Assembly: GCF_007988945.1 (NCBI RefSeq)
Contig: NZ_BJVC01000001.1
Coordinates: 620,001-684,000, forward strand
Origin: Swaminathania salitolerans
Lineage (GTDB): Bacteria > Pseudomonadota > Alphaproteobacteria > Acetobacterales > Acetobacteraceae
Direction: 5' to 3'
Length of the DNA: 64,000 nucleotides
In this document: piece after piece, positions 55,932 to 64,000 of the stretch
How the letters are laid out: the number at the start of each line of letters is the position of its first letter
Numbering within the stretch: position 1 is the stretch's first letter
Notes under the pieces: generated by a model
Database searches by the model: none
Told to the model about the DNA's origin: nothing
What the model saw: only the letters and a program-made list of their open reading frames with translations
Made by a program: the position numbers and the translations under genes

Positions 55932-56888
55932 ATGCGTCAGTATCTCGATTTCGAAAAGCCGGTTGCCGAGCTTGAAAACAAGATTGCCGAACTCCGCCAG
56001 ATGGCGAAGGACGGCGAAGGCATCAACATCGCCGACGAAATCGGCAAGCTCTCCGACAAGGCGGAGAAGCAGCTTCGGGCCGCTTATACCAAGCTGACGC
56101 CCTGGCAGAAGGTTTCGGTCGCCCGTCATGCGCAGCGCCCGCGCGCGCTCGATTATTTCAAGGCCCTGCTCGAGGAATACACGCCGCTTGCCGGTGACCG
56201 CCTCGGTCATGACGATCAGGCCGTCGTCGGCGGCCTGGCACGGTTCCGCGGTCAGGCCGTGGTCGTGATCGGCACCGAGCGCGGCTTCGACATGGAATCG
56301 CGCCTGCGTCACAATTTCGGCATGCCCAAGCCCGAGGGCTACCGCAAGGCCCAGCGTCTCGTGGAGCTTGCCGGTCGTTTCGGTCTCCCGATCCTGACTT
56401 TCATCGATACCTCCGGCGCATGGCCGGGAATCGATGCAGAGCAGCGCGGTCAGGCCCAGGCCATTGCGCGCTCCACCGATTGCTGTCTCAGAGCGCCCGT
56501 TCCCTTCATCGCCACCATTATCGGTGAAGGCGGTTCGGGCGGCGCCGTTGCCCTCGGCGCGGGCGACAGGGTTCTGATGCTCGAACACTCCATCTATTCG
56601 GTCATCGCCCCGGAAGGGGCTGCGTCGATCCTCTGGCGCGACCCGAAACAGGCCTCCACCGCCGCCGAGGCCCTGAAGCTCACGGCGCAGGATCTCCTGA
56701 AGCTCAAGCTGATCGACCGGATCATCCCCGAGCCGATCGGCGGCGCGCAGCGTTTCCCTTCCGAGGCGATCGCTTCGGTGGGCGATGCCATCGACGAAGT
56801 GCTCAAGGAGCTGCTGCCGCTCGATGGAGAAAATCTGGTGGCAAAGAGGCGGGAGAAGTTCCTGGCCATGGGCAGGGACGCGCTCTGA
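55932..56888 (+). CDS. accA: Acetyl-CoA carboxylase carboxyltransferase subunit alpha
   Basis: AccA, with AccD, transfers the carboxyl group from biotin to acetyl-CoA in the first step of fatty acid synthesis. The 318-residue product starts MRQYLDFEKPVAELENKIAEL at ATG 55932. It has RFRGQAVVVIGTERGFD near 105, FIDTSGAWPGIDAEQRGQAQAIA near 158, and the oxyanion-hole GEGGSGGAVALGAGD near 197. HSIYSVIAPEGAASILWRD follows. It comes 58 bp after xerD. Confidence 0.96.
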   Translation: MRQYLDFEKPVAELENKIAELRQMAKDGEGINIADEIGKLSDKAEKQLRAAYTKLTPWQKVSVARHAQRPRALDYFKALLEEYTPLAGDRLGHDDQAVVGGLARFRGQAVVVIGTERGFDMESRLRHNFGMPKPEGYRKAQRLVELAGRFGLPILTFIDTSGAWPGIDAEQRGQAQAIARSTDCCLRAPVPFIATIIGEGGSGGAVALGAGDRVLMLEHSIYSVIAPEGAASILWRDPKQASTAAEALKLTAQDLLKLKLIDRIIPEPIGGAQRFPSEAIASVGDAIDEVLKELLPLDGENLVAKRREKFLAMGRDAL

Positions 56889-56956
56889 GGCAGGTCGGGT
56901 CTGCGCCCCGTCGCACGCCGCCTGTCCCTCTTTCCTTCCGGGTCTCTTCTCTTCGC

Positions 56957-57028
56957 CCGGAGCGATGGCTCCGGCTTCGCCCACAGAACCCGGTCGCGAC
57001 GATCCTCCGGGCCGATTTTTCGGCCCGG
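56957..57028. terminator. Two hairpins between convergent accA and the cinA-like gene
   Basis: CCGGAGC/GCTCCGG (56957-56974, GATG loop) and CCGGGCCGA/TCGGCCCGG (57007-57028, TTTT loop) are perfect stems of 7 and 9 bp in a 184-bp gap. They may end transcription from both sides; T-runs are lacking. Confidence 0.55.
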
Positions 57029-57072
57029 TGCCCCTTGCAGACCCGGGCCATCCCGCTCGCGCTATCCTGCTT

Positions 57073-57825
57073 TCAGGGGCTCGGCTCTCCCGCAACCGGC
57101 ACCGCGCCGAGCGATTCGATCAGCGCCCTGATCTTCTCTCCCGCTTCGGCAATCGCATCCCGGTCATATCCCTTGGCGACGAGCGTCACGCCTTTCCGGC
57201 CATCTGCCCGGTCGAAGGGGTAGGAACCGAGATCGAGCGAAGGACAGGCATTCTGTAGCGCCTCCAGCCCCTCCGCGAGCGTCCCTTCACGCAGATCGCT
57301 GTGCCACGCCACCGAGCACAAGGGCGCGCCGCCCTCCAGCGTGGGTATGAGCGCGCGGAACATGGCCTGCATGATGGCGGGCACGCCTGCCATGACATGA
57401 ACGTTCGCAATGCTGAAACCGGGCGCGATCGAGACGCTGTTCGGGATCGGGCGTGCACCGCGCGGCAGCATCGCCATACGCTGACGCGCCTTGTTAAACT
57501 TCTCCCGCCCGAGATAGGTTTCCAGAGCCCGGTAGCTCTCCTCATGGATTTCCAGCGGAACGCCAAGGGCCTCGGCGACACAGGCGGCGGTGATATCGTC
57601 ATGTGTCGGGCCGATTCCGCCCGTCGTGAAGACATGATCGAATTGTGCGCGGCAGGTCGTCACGGTCTCCACGATCCGGCGCGTCCTGTCCGGTATGACC
57701 CGGACTTCCTCCAGCGCGATGCCGGCCTCGGCCAGACCGCTGGCGATGAAGCGGATATTCGCGTCCTGCGTGCGTCCGGAGAGGATTTCATTGCCGATCA
57801 CGAGCAGACAGGCTGTTGCGGGCAT
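57073..57825 (-). CDS. CinA-type molybdopterin-binding domain protein
   Basis: 250 residues consisting of one MoCF (MoaB/Mog-like) domain: LLVIGNEILSGRTQDANIRFIASGL near residue 7, then VFTTGGIGPTHDDITAACVAEALG near 65. It corresponds to the N-terminal half of CinA (competence/damage-inducible protein A) without the nicotinamide-mononucleotide deamidase domain. The function in bacteria without that half is unclear; ADP-ribose pyrophosphatase activity is known for some full-length members. It is divergent from the lactonase gene. Confidence 0.85.
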   Translation of the reverse strand: MPATACLLVIGNEILSGRTQDANIRFIASGLAEAGIALEEVRVIPDRTRRIVETVTTCRAQFDHVFTTGGIGPTHDDITAACVAEALGVPLEIHEESYRALETYLGREKFNKARQRMAMLPRGARPIPNSVSIAPGFSIANVHVMAGVPAIMQAMFRALIPTLEGGAPLCSVAWHSDLREGTLAEGLEALQNACPSLDLGSYPFDRADGRKGVTLVAKGYDRDAIAEAGEKIRALIESLGAVPVAGEPSP

Positions 57826-57928
57826 GACAGGCTTCTCCTATTTCAAACTGTGTAGATGACGACAACCATACAGAGTTGCGCGACGTTACGCCTTGCGTAT
57901 CTGATGACTTTTTCGCGGGAGATGATTC

Positions 57929-58831
57929 ATGACCGGACCGAACCAGGAACAATGGGCAAGCTGCGCCTATGACGTCCGCGCCCAGCTCGGGGAGGGGCCT
58001 GTCTGGATCGCCGAGGAAAAAGCGCTCTATTTCGTCGATATCGTCAACAAGCGGGTCCACCGGTTCGAACCCGGAACCGGGAAGGCGACGCATTTCGATG
58101 CTCCCGACAAGGTCGCGTTTCTGCTTCCGCTCGAAGACGGAACATTTCTCGCAGGGGTCAAGGACGGGCTCTATCGTTTCGACTCTTCCGATGGGTCGTT
58201 CCGCAAGGAAGTCGACGTCGAGCCCGATCTGCCCGGCAACAGGCTGAATGACGGATGCGTGGATATCTACGGGCGCGGATGGTTCGGCACGATGGACGAT
58301 TCGGAAGAAGCCGCGAGCGGGTCGCTCTACAGCGTTCGTCATGAGGCATCCGGCTTCGTGCTGCGCAAGCACGATACAGGCTATACGGTTGCCAATGGTC
58401 CGGCAGTCTCCCCCGATGGCCGTACGCTCTATGCCTGCGATACGCCGAGCGGGAACATCTACCGGTTCGATATCGCGGCGGATGGCAATCTGGTGAACAA
58501 GCGCGTCTTCGTCCATCTGCCGGAAGACAAGGGCTATCCGGATGGCGTCGTGACCGATTGCGAGGGAAATGTCTGGAGCTCTACCTGGGGTGGGGGCCAT
58601 GTCCGCTGCTTCACGCCCGAAGGGGTGGAGCGTTTCGCTGTTCGGGTGCCCGCCACGAACGTGACGAAGGTCGCTTTCGGCGGCCCCGACAGGAAGACCG
58701 CCTATGTAACCTCTGCGCGACAGAATCTTTCTGCCGGGACTCTCGCAGGCGAGCCACATGCCGGGAGCGTCTTCACCTTCCGCTCCGACAAGGCCGGGCT
58801 GCCGCAGCACCGGATCCGTCTCTCAGCCTGA
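57929..58831 (+). CDS. SMP-30/gluconolactonase-family hydrolase
   Basis: A 300-residue six-bladed beta-propeller lactonase. AQLGEGPVWIAEEKALYFVDIV near residue 19 has the metal-binding Glu. GNRLNDGCVDIYGRGWFGTMD near 103 contains the Asn and Asp ligands, and GYPDGVVTDCEGNVW near 200 the last Asp. The absence of a signal peptide argues for a cytoplasmic lactonase, acting on sugar lactones such as gluconolactone or others. In an acetic acid bacterium this fits sugar oxidation. GGGAGATGATTC precedes the ATG. The precise substrate cannot be assigned. Confidence 0.88.
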   Translation: MTGPNQEQWASCAYDVRAQLGEGPVWIAEEKALYFVDIVNKRVHRFEPGTGKATHFDAPDKVAFLLPLEDGTFLAGVKDGLYRFDSSDGSFRKEVDVEPDLPGNRLNDGCVDIYGRGWFGTMDDSEEAASGSLYSVRHEASGFVLRKHDTGYTVANGPAVSPDGRTLYACDTPSGNIYRFDIAADGNLVNKRVFVHLPEDKGYPDGVVTDCEGNVWSSTWGGGHVRCFTPEGVERFAVRVPATNVTKVAFGGPDRKTAYVTSARQNLSAGTLAGEPHAGSVFTFRSDKAGLPQHRIRLSA

Positions 58832-59926
58832 CAGGAGTTCCTGAAGCAGCGGGATGAGAGGGCGGTCGGGGTTTGGCATGGGATAAGCGTGCAATGCCTC
58901 GGGAGACACCCAGGCGAGTTCCTGCCCCTCCCGTCCGACCGGATCGTGACGCCATCGCCTGCATATGAAAAGCGGCATGAGAAGATGGCGCCCTCCGGAG
59001 TTCTCGGAGACGAAGGTCAGGGGAGCGATGCAACCGGCGCTGAGATCGACTCCGAGTTCCTCGTGAAGCTCGCGGATCAGGGCCTGCTCTGGGGATTCGT
59101 TGTGTTCGACCTTTCCTCCGGGGAATTCCCACAGACCGGCCAGGGGTTTGCCCGGAGGTCTGCGGGCGATGAGCACCCTGTTTTCCCGGTCGACGAGAAC
59201 GGCGGCCACGACGAGCAATATCCGGGGCGCCGCTGAGGCAGGGCGTTTCGTCGCGATGCCGTCCGGGACCGTCCCGGCGCCGGAAGCGGCGGGCATTGCT
59301 GTGGCGGTTGCAGGGCCGGTGGGCCGGGGCGTCATGCCCGGGTCATGATCGGCGGAGGTTTCTGCTGAAACGGTGCCGAGCCGGGCCGCGACGGAAGAGA
59401 AGCCGGAACGGGCGAGGGACATGGTCAGGACAGGACAGGGTTCGCCGCCACGGGAGAGAAACGCGATGGTCGTGCGTCCCGCCTCGGAAAATCCGAGCCG
59501 CCTCAGCAGGGCGATCGATGCCGGATTATCCTGCGCGACATCTGCGAGGATCTGCGAGGCCGGAAGGGTCTCGAACGCCCACGCGACAATGCGGGTGACG
59601 CAGAGGGTAGCGATACCGCGGCCCCAATGGGCGCGCCCCAGCCAGTAACCGATCCGCGCCGCCCTGCCGGGGGCATCGAGCGAGACGCCGATGCAGCCGA
59701 TCAGCGCCTTGTCGTCGCAGATCCCGAAATGCCATGCCTGTCCGGCGCTCTGACGCTGGATGGTGCTGCCGATCCAGCGATCGGCGAGCTCCCTCGGATA
59801 AGGAAAGGGGAGATGGCTCAGCATCCGCACCACGCTCCAGTCATTGACCAGACGGTGGATGTCCGCACCATCGGACAGGCGAAGGGGGCGCAGCCGATAG
59901 GGAGCGATCTCGATGGAGGCGGTCAT
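58823..59926 (-). CDS. GNAT acetyltransferase fused to a Nudix (MutT-type) hydrolase
   Basis: 367 residues from ATG 59924-59926, overlapping the Rieske gene stop. Residues about 5-172 form a GNAT domain of the ribosomal-protein/amino-acid N-acetyltransferase type, with the acetyl-CoA loop GRAHWGRGIA (97-106) and QDNPASIALLRRLGF near 132-146. An Ala/Thr/Pro linker (about 173-232) leads to a Nudix domain (about 235-365) with a complete box GKVEHNESPEQALIRELHEE, then LGV (271-293). The Nudix half is closest to MutT-type (8-oxo-dGTP) diphosphatases. Its C terminus overlaps the end of the convergent lactonase gene by 9 bp. How the two activities combine is unknown. Confidence 0.9.
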   Translation of the reverse strand: MTASIEIAPYRLRPLRLSDGADIHRLVNDWSVVRMLSHLPFPYPRELADRWIGSTIQRQSAGQAWHFGICDDKALIGCIGVSLDAPGRAARIGYWLGRAHWGRGIATLCVTRIVAWAFETLPASQILADVAQDNPASIALLRRLGFSEAGRTTIAFLSRGGEPCPVLTMSLARSGFSSVAARLGTVSAETSADHDPGMTPRPTGPATATAMPAASGAGTVPDGIATKRPASAAPRILLVVAAVLVDRENRVLIARRPPGKPLAGLWEFPGGKVEHNESPEQALIRELHEELGVDLSAGCIAPLTFVSENSGGRHLLMPLFICRRWRHDPVGREGQELAWVSPEALHAYPMPNPDRPLIPLLQELLSG

Positions 59927-61029
59927 GAATCGGCGGCGGCAGGCTTTATTCCCGCGCGGCGAAGGAGATCGCGAAGCGCATTGATCACGGGGAACACCTC
60001 CTGGTTCCTGTCGCCGCCGAGGTCGCGCCAGGCCTGCTGCTCGAGCTCCACGATTTCCCGGTCCTCGGCGAAGATGCGGTTCGTGAAGCCGACGAGCAGA
60101 GGCCAGGCCAGTTCCAGAGCTCCCTTGAGCCTGGGGCGTCGTATCGAGAGAAGGCCGAAAACGCGGCAACTCATATGCGCCTCGTCCTGCGGGACATAGA
60201 CAATCCACAGATCCATGACAGGAGGTGCATCCCCGGTGCGGATGCGCAGCGTCTGATAGGGATATTCCGTGCGGATCGTCATGACGTCGCGATGGGCGTA
60301 TTTTGCGCTCGCATCGCGTCTCTCGCCGAAAATGAGGGTTTCTCCCCAGGGCTGCTTGCCCCCGGTGCGGGCGAAACTGTAGCGCGCCTCGACCATGAGC
60401 GGCTCGTTTTCGCCGCCGAGATAGCGCGGCTTCATCTTGCCCATCTGCTTCGAGTGCATGAACTGATGATTCATATCCATCAGGTTTTCATGCATGAAGC
60501 TGTAGTGACACTGGACGGTCTCGCCGAAACGACGGGTTTTGTAGGCCGGATCGGCAACCGAGCCCAGCCGCGGGAACGGAACCGTTTCCGCCTTTGCGGG
60601 ATCTCCCGGGAAGACGAAGATCAGCCCCTCCACCTCGCGGCAGGGATAGGTGCGTACGCCGTTGGGCAGCTTGCCCTTGCCGAGATAGGGAACATCGATA
60701 CAGCGCCCCGAACGTCCATAGGCCCATCCGTGATAACAGCACTGGACGGCCTCTCCCTCCACGCGCCCCTTGCTGAGTGGCACCTGACGATGCGCGCAGC
60801 GATCTTCCAGAGCGAAGACGGCACCTTCCTCGGGGCGGACGAGGGCGATCGGCTGGCCGGCAAAGCGCGTACCGATCGTCTTGCCCTTCCTGAGCTCGTG
60901 CGACCAGGCGACCGGATACCAGTAATCCGGGTCGCATTTGACCTGACGCAGGTCGATGGTCTCGCTGCCCAGTCTCATCCGGTCGGAGCTGCCCTGCGGG
61001 AGATCTGCGAGGGTGGGCGTGTCGGTCAT
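59923..61029 (-). CDS. Rieske 2Fe-2S ring-hydroxylating oxygenase-type protein
   Basis: 368 residues from ATG 61027-61029 (GGAAAG upstream); an in-frame ATG at 61044 would add 5 residues. The Rieske cluster is clear: CAHRQVPLSKG followed by QCCYHGWAYG near residues 72-97 (C-x-H ... C-x2-H). The mononuclear iron site is indicated by HENLMDMNHQFMHSKQM near 178, matching the N/D-x2-H-x(3,4)-H pattern. The C-terminal catalytic domain fits alpha subunits of ring-hydroxylating or demethylating oxygenases. No beta subunit, ferredoxin or reductase gene is adjacent, so electron supply is unknown. Its end overlaps the GNAT-Nudix start. Confidence 0.87.
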   Translation of the reverse strand: MTDTPTLADLPQGSSDRMRLGSETIDLRQVKCDPDYWYPVAWSHELRKGKTIGTRFAGQPIALVRPEEGAVFALEDRCAHRQVPLSKGRVEGEAVQCCYHGWAYGRSGRCIDVPYLGKGKLPNGVRTYPCREVEGLIFVFPGDPAKAETVPFPRLGSVADPAYKTRRFGETVQCHYSFMHENLMDMNHQFMHSKQMGKMKPRYLGGENEPLMVEARYSFARTGGKQPWGETLIFGERRDASAKYAHRDVMTIRTEYPYQTLRIRTGDAPPVMDLWIVYVPQDEAHMSCRVFGLLSIRRPRLKGALELAWPLLVGFTNRIFAEDREIVELEQQAWRDLGGDRNQEVFPVINALRDLLRRAGIKPAAADS

Positions 61030-61317
61030 AAGGCTTTCCGTCATGGGTGTTCTGTCGAGACCTCCATTGGGGCGACCGACCTGCGGGGGCGGGCCGCGCG
61101 ATACGTGACGCAGTGTTGGACCGGACATTAGCAGGCTTGGAGGGCTGGCGAATAGCGGGTTTATCGCGCCCGCCCGCGACCTCTCCGGCCCGCTCCGCCA
61201 CCGCAGGCAGGTCGATTCACAAGCGAAACGCAAGCATCGCGTCTCGCCTGTGAGGGGCTTTCGCGCAACATAATGCTGGTCCGCTGCGTCAAACTGTGTT
61301 TTTCATGTCTCATTCGG

Positions 61318-61355
61318 TTCGATATCGAAAGAAAGTCTCCATTTCGATATTGTAA
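61318..61355. promoter_or_regulatory. Operator-like repeats upstream of the TonB receptor gene
   Basis: TTCGATATCGAA (61318-61329) is a perfect 12-bp palindrome. TTCGATATTGTAA (61343-61355) repeats its left part 25 bases downstream. The surrounding 40 bases are AT-rich. They lie about 65-100 bases before the receptor start and could bind a dimeric regulator. Confidence 0.5.
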
Positions 61356-61417
61356 CGTATTTCCGGCGCTGCCTAGACTGCCTCTCGTTCCCATCCCATG
61401 GAGAGACAGCACAAACG

Positions 61418-63949
61418 ATGTCCACAAAACGAAGAATACTGGCCGCGGCGACGCTTCTCACACTGCCATTCGGGTTCGACTGTGCGCTGGCGGAAACGTC
61501 TTCTGCAAAGCACACGACCGCTCGCGCTAAAAAACAGGGCACCGTGCATCACCGGACATCGATCGGATCGGATCAGACTCTCGCCTCGGTTCCCAGCAAG
61601 GCCCGCACGCGTCACGCCCGCGATGCGAGCGGGGATTCGGGTGAGTCGGTGATCGTGACCGGGACCCATGCCTTCAACCGCAAGGCCCGTGACAGCGCCG
61701 TCCCGGTGACCGTTCTTTCCGGGGCCACCCTGCGCCGGTCGGGACAGCTCAACCTCGCCGATGCCATCACGCGTGTCGATCCGTCGATCACGGTCACGGC
61801 GAATGGCGCCGATGCGGGTGCGCTGACTTCCGCCATCCGGATGCGCGGGCTCAATCCGAACGAGGTGCTCGTTCTGGTCGACGGCAAGCGTCGCAACACC
61901 ACCGCCAATATCTATGCCGATGCAGGGCCGCAGCAGGGCTCGACCCCGGTCGATCTGAACATGATCCCGGCGGGTGCGATCGATCATATCGAGATCCTGC
62001 GCGACGGTGCCGCGGCGCTTTACGGTTCCGATGCGATCGCAGGTGTTGTCAACGTGATCACCAAGAAGACCAGTCACGGGATCAACACCGTCGCCCAGAC
62101 CGGCGCGAATGCCTATAACGGCTCGGGCTGGCAGTATCTCGTCGGTGCCGATGGCGGGGCGAAATGGGGCAAGGACGGCTTCGTCCATCTGAGCGGGCAG
62201 GTCTATCACACCGATCATTTCGTCTCGAAGCTGCGCAGCACCAACGATCACCGCTGGACCCCGGGCGCAAGCTGGCCTGCGAATTCCAACAAGATCCTGT
62301 CCATGCCGGAGGAAACGCGCGAAAATCTCTCGATCGAATGGGGCAAGGGGATCGTCGAGGGACTCCAGACCTACGGCCTCATCACCTATGCGCATCGCCA
62401 TGCGGAGTCGATCCAGAATTATCGCCTGCCCAGCGTGGCGCCGAGCGCCTATCCCTATGGATTCTCACCGCTCGAGACGATCGAGGAAAATGACTTCCAG
62501 GCCAATCTCGGGCTCAAGGGCGACGATCTTCTGGGGTTCAGCTGGGATCTGAGCACCCTGTACGGCCAGGACGACAACGATATCGGCAACAAGAACACCT
62601 TCAACCCGAATTACTACAAGGCTTATGGCTTCTCGCCCACGACCGTGAGGACGCAGAGCTATTCGCTTGCGCAGTGGACGAGCAATTTCGATGCCCGGCG
62701 GCGCTTCCGCATTGCCGATACCGTGCCGATGACGCTCGCTTTCGGCGCCGAGCACCGGCTCGAGATGTACAAGATCATGGCCGGCGAGGAAGCGTCCTAC
62801 GCCCTCGGTGGGACGCAGGGTTTCGCAGGTCTTACGCCGCAGAACGCCGGACGCTGGCAGCGCAATATCTGGGCCGGTTATGTGGACAGCGATTTCCATC
62901 TCCTGCCGCACTGGGATCTCGATTTTGCAGGGCGGTTCGAGCATTACACCGATGTCGGAAATACCGAGAACGGGAAGGTCACGACGCGATACGACATCAC
63001 CAGCCGCCTTGCCGTGCGTGCGACGATCAGCAACGGCTTCCGCGCGCCGACCATGCCCGAGCAGTATTACAGTGCCCTGAACGTCTCACCGACCGGCGCG
63101 TCGGGTCTGCTCCAGACCGTGGGCGCGGCCGGTCAGACGATCGGCGCCCAGAGGCTGAAGCCGGAGCGTTCCACCAGCGCGGAAGGCGGAATCATCGCCG
63201 AACCGGTCAAGGGATGGCATATCTCCGCCGATGTCTATCAGATCAACATACGCGACCGCATCATCGGGTCGGCGACCGTCAACGGCCAGACGGCTCTGGA
63301 TGCGATCACCCTGACCGGCGTGCAGCTTCCGGGCTCCGGCGGTGGCGGATTCGATCTCGATAATGTGACCGCGAACTATTTCGCAAACGTCGCGAGCACA
63401 CGCACCCAGGGTCTGGATATCCAGTCCGACTATCTTCTGCGTCTCCATCGTTACGGGACGCTCAATCTCAGCATGATGCTCAATCTCAACCGGACGCGCA
63501 TCCATCACGTCAACACCAATGCCTTCGGCGAACCGGCGGCCAATGCACAGACGATCGGCTATCTCACGACCGGCTCGCCCAGAAGCAAGATCATCCTGAA
63601 TGCCTACTGGTCCTATCATCAGTGGGATGTGAACCTGCGCCAGACGCGTTACGGCGAAACCAAATCGCTCCTCAGCTATCAGGATCTGGCGCCTGCCGGC
63701 CTCAAATATTCGAACACGCAATGGGCCGAATTCAAGAATACGCCCGCATGGCTTACCGATATCGAGGTCGGCTACCGGTTCATGGAGCACTGGCACATGG
63801 CTCTGGGCGTGAACAACATCTTCAACCAGCGCCCCCGCCATGTGAACCCGATCAACAACTATCTCGGCCCGAAGATCTATGACACCGATTCGTCCGGAAT
63901 TCCCATCTCCGGCGCCTATTATTACGGCCGCCTCAACGTGACGTTCTGA
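61418..63949 (+). CDS. TonB-dependent outer membrane receptor
   Basis: 843 residues with a signal peptide (MSTKRRILAAATLLTLPFGF, cleavage near ALA-ET). A poorly conserved, basic 50-residue stretch precedes the likely TonB box (ESVIVTGTH near 76). The plug domain follows: VPVTVLSGATLRRSGQLNLADAI, IRMRGLNPNEVLVLVDGKRR, and IEILRDGAAALYGSDAIAGVVNVITKK near 190-215. A long barrel ends in the terminal YYYGRLNVTF with the C-terminal aromatic residue. The substrate (siderophore, sugar or vitamin) cannot be named. Paired palindromic sites lie upstream and a hairpin downstream. Confidence 0.93.
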   Translation: MSTKRRILAAATLLTLPFGFDCALAETSSAKHTTARAKKQGTVHHRTSIGSDQTLASVPSKARTRHARDASGDSGESVIVTGTHAFNRKARDSAVPVTVLSGATLRRSGQLNLADAITRVDPSITVTANGADAGALTSAIRMRGLNPNEVLVLVDGKRRNTTANIYADAGPQQGSTPVDLNMIPAGAIDHIEILRDGAAALYGSDAIAGVVNVITKKTSHGINTVAQTGANAYNGSGWQYLVGADGGAKWGKDGFVHLSGQVYHTDHFVSKLRSTNDHRWTPGASWPANSNKILSMPEETRENLSIEWGKGIVEGLQTYGLITYAHRHAESIQNYRLPSVAPSAYPYGFSPLETIEENDFQANLGLKGDDLLGFSWDLSTLYGQDDNDIGNKNTFNPNYYKAYGFSPTTVRTQSYSLAQWTSNFDARRRFRIADTVPMTLAFGAEHRLEMYKIMAGEEASYALGGTQGFAGLTPQNAGRWQRNIWAGYVDSDFHLLPHWDLDFAGRFEHYTDVGNTENGKVTTRYDITSRLAVRATISNGFRAPTMPEQYYSALNVSPTGASGLLQTVGAAGQTIGAQRLKPERSTSAEGGIIAEPVKGWHISADVYQINIRDRIIGSATVNGQTALDAITLTGVQLPGSGGGGFDLDNVTANYFANVASTRTQGLDIQSDYLLRLHRYGTLNLSMMLNLNRTRIHHVNTNAFGEPAANAQTIGYLTTGSPRSKIILNAYWSYHQWDVNLRQTRYGETKSLLSYQDLAPAGLKYSNTQWAEFKNTPAWLTDIEVGYRFMEHWHMALGVNNIFNQRPRHVNPINNYLGPKIYDTDSSGIPISGAYYYGRLNVTF

Positions 63950-63972
63950 GGCAGGGACGCGGAGGCGTCGTC

Positions 63973-63996
63973 TCCGTCAGGTTCCGGCCTGACGGA
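63973..63996 (+). terminator. Stem-loop after the TonB receptor gene
   Basis: TCCGTCAGG and CCTGACGGA form a 9-bp stem with a 6-nt loop just before the window end; the following bases cannot be judged because the sequence stops. Confidence 0.5.
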
Positions 63997-64000
63997 CACG

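Overview
The window is a GC-rich, gene-dense piece of chromosome from an alphaproteobacterium, most likely an acetic acid bacterium (Acetobacteraceae, Gluconobacter/Asaia-like branch). Three things point there. A fused transaldolase/glucose-6-phosphate isomerase sits inside a pentose-phosphate cluster (tkt, tal-pgi, gnd, zwf, HAD phosphatase, pgl, rpiA, gntK). A CtrA-like regulator is present. The aroKB-xerD-accA neighbourhood is alphaproteobacterial. The genus cannot be fixed from the sequence alone. No rRNA, tRNA, CRISPR array, insertion sequence or prophage was seen; nearly everything is core chromosome.

Layout. 1-5.3 kb (minus strand): a partial secreted protein, a 2-oxoglutarate dioxygenase-like protein, type II NADH dehydrogenase, argJ and a periplasmic parvulin. 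5.7-11.8 kb (plus): secA, yebC, ruvC, ruvA, ruvB and ybgC, mostly overlapping or tightly spaced. 11.9-17.2 kb: the cell-envelope set tolQ, tolR, tolA, tolB, pal, cpoB. 17.2-22.9 kb: tilS, ftsH, glmM, thiD. 22.9-24.1 kb: a CtrA-like response regulator on the minus strand, with an AT-rich upstream region rich in GANTC sites. 24.1-29.9 kb: small unknown genes, an M29 aminopeptidase, hisC, an ankyrin protein and an MBL-fold hydrolase. 30.3-41.2 kb: the pentose-phosphate cluster. 41.5-48.2 kb: a DUF4349-like lipoprotein, an MFS carrier, a VOC protein, trmJ-like methyltransferase, cysS and a MATE exporter. 48.5-52.5 kb: rpsD, prfC, a tiny membrane-protein candidate and an OmpA-family protein. 52.8-56.9 kb: aroKB, a small membrane protein, xerD-like recombinase and accA. 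57-64 kb: a CinA-type protein, an SMP-30 lactonase, a GNAT-Nudix fusion, a Rieske oxygenase and a TonB-dependent receptor.

How the genes work together. The 30-41 kb block holds the oxidative and non-oxidative pentose-phosphate enzymes plus gluconokinase, fitting an organism that oxidises sugars to gluconate in the periplasm and processes the remainder through 6-phosphogluconate. The SMP-30 lactonase, type II NADH dehydrogenase and TonB receptor fit the same lifestyle. The tol-pal block maintains the envelope during division.

The most unusual point is the CtrA-like regulator. It has glutamate (E51) exactly where CtrA carries its phospho-accepting aspartate (D51), the same change as the classical phosphomimetic laboratory allele. 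Its upstream region carries a near-match to a CtrA box next to a plausible promoter, six GANTC methylation sites in 188 bp and a DnaA-box-like sequence. This could be a native phosphorylation-independent branch of cell-cycle control. Other items worth checking are the GNAT-Nudix fusion, a hairpin that buries the tolQ ribosome-binding site, a Tat-type signal on TolB, a 47-residue membrane protein candidate and paired operator-like repeats upstream of the TonB receptor.
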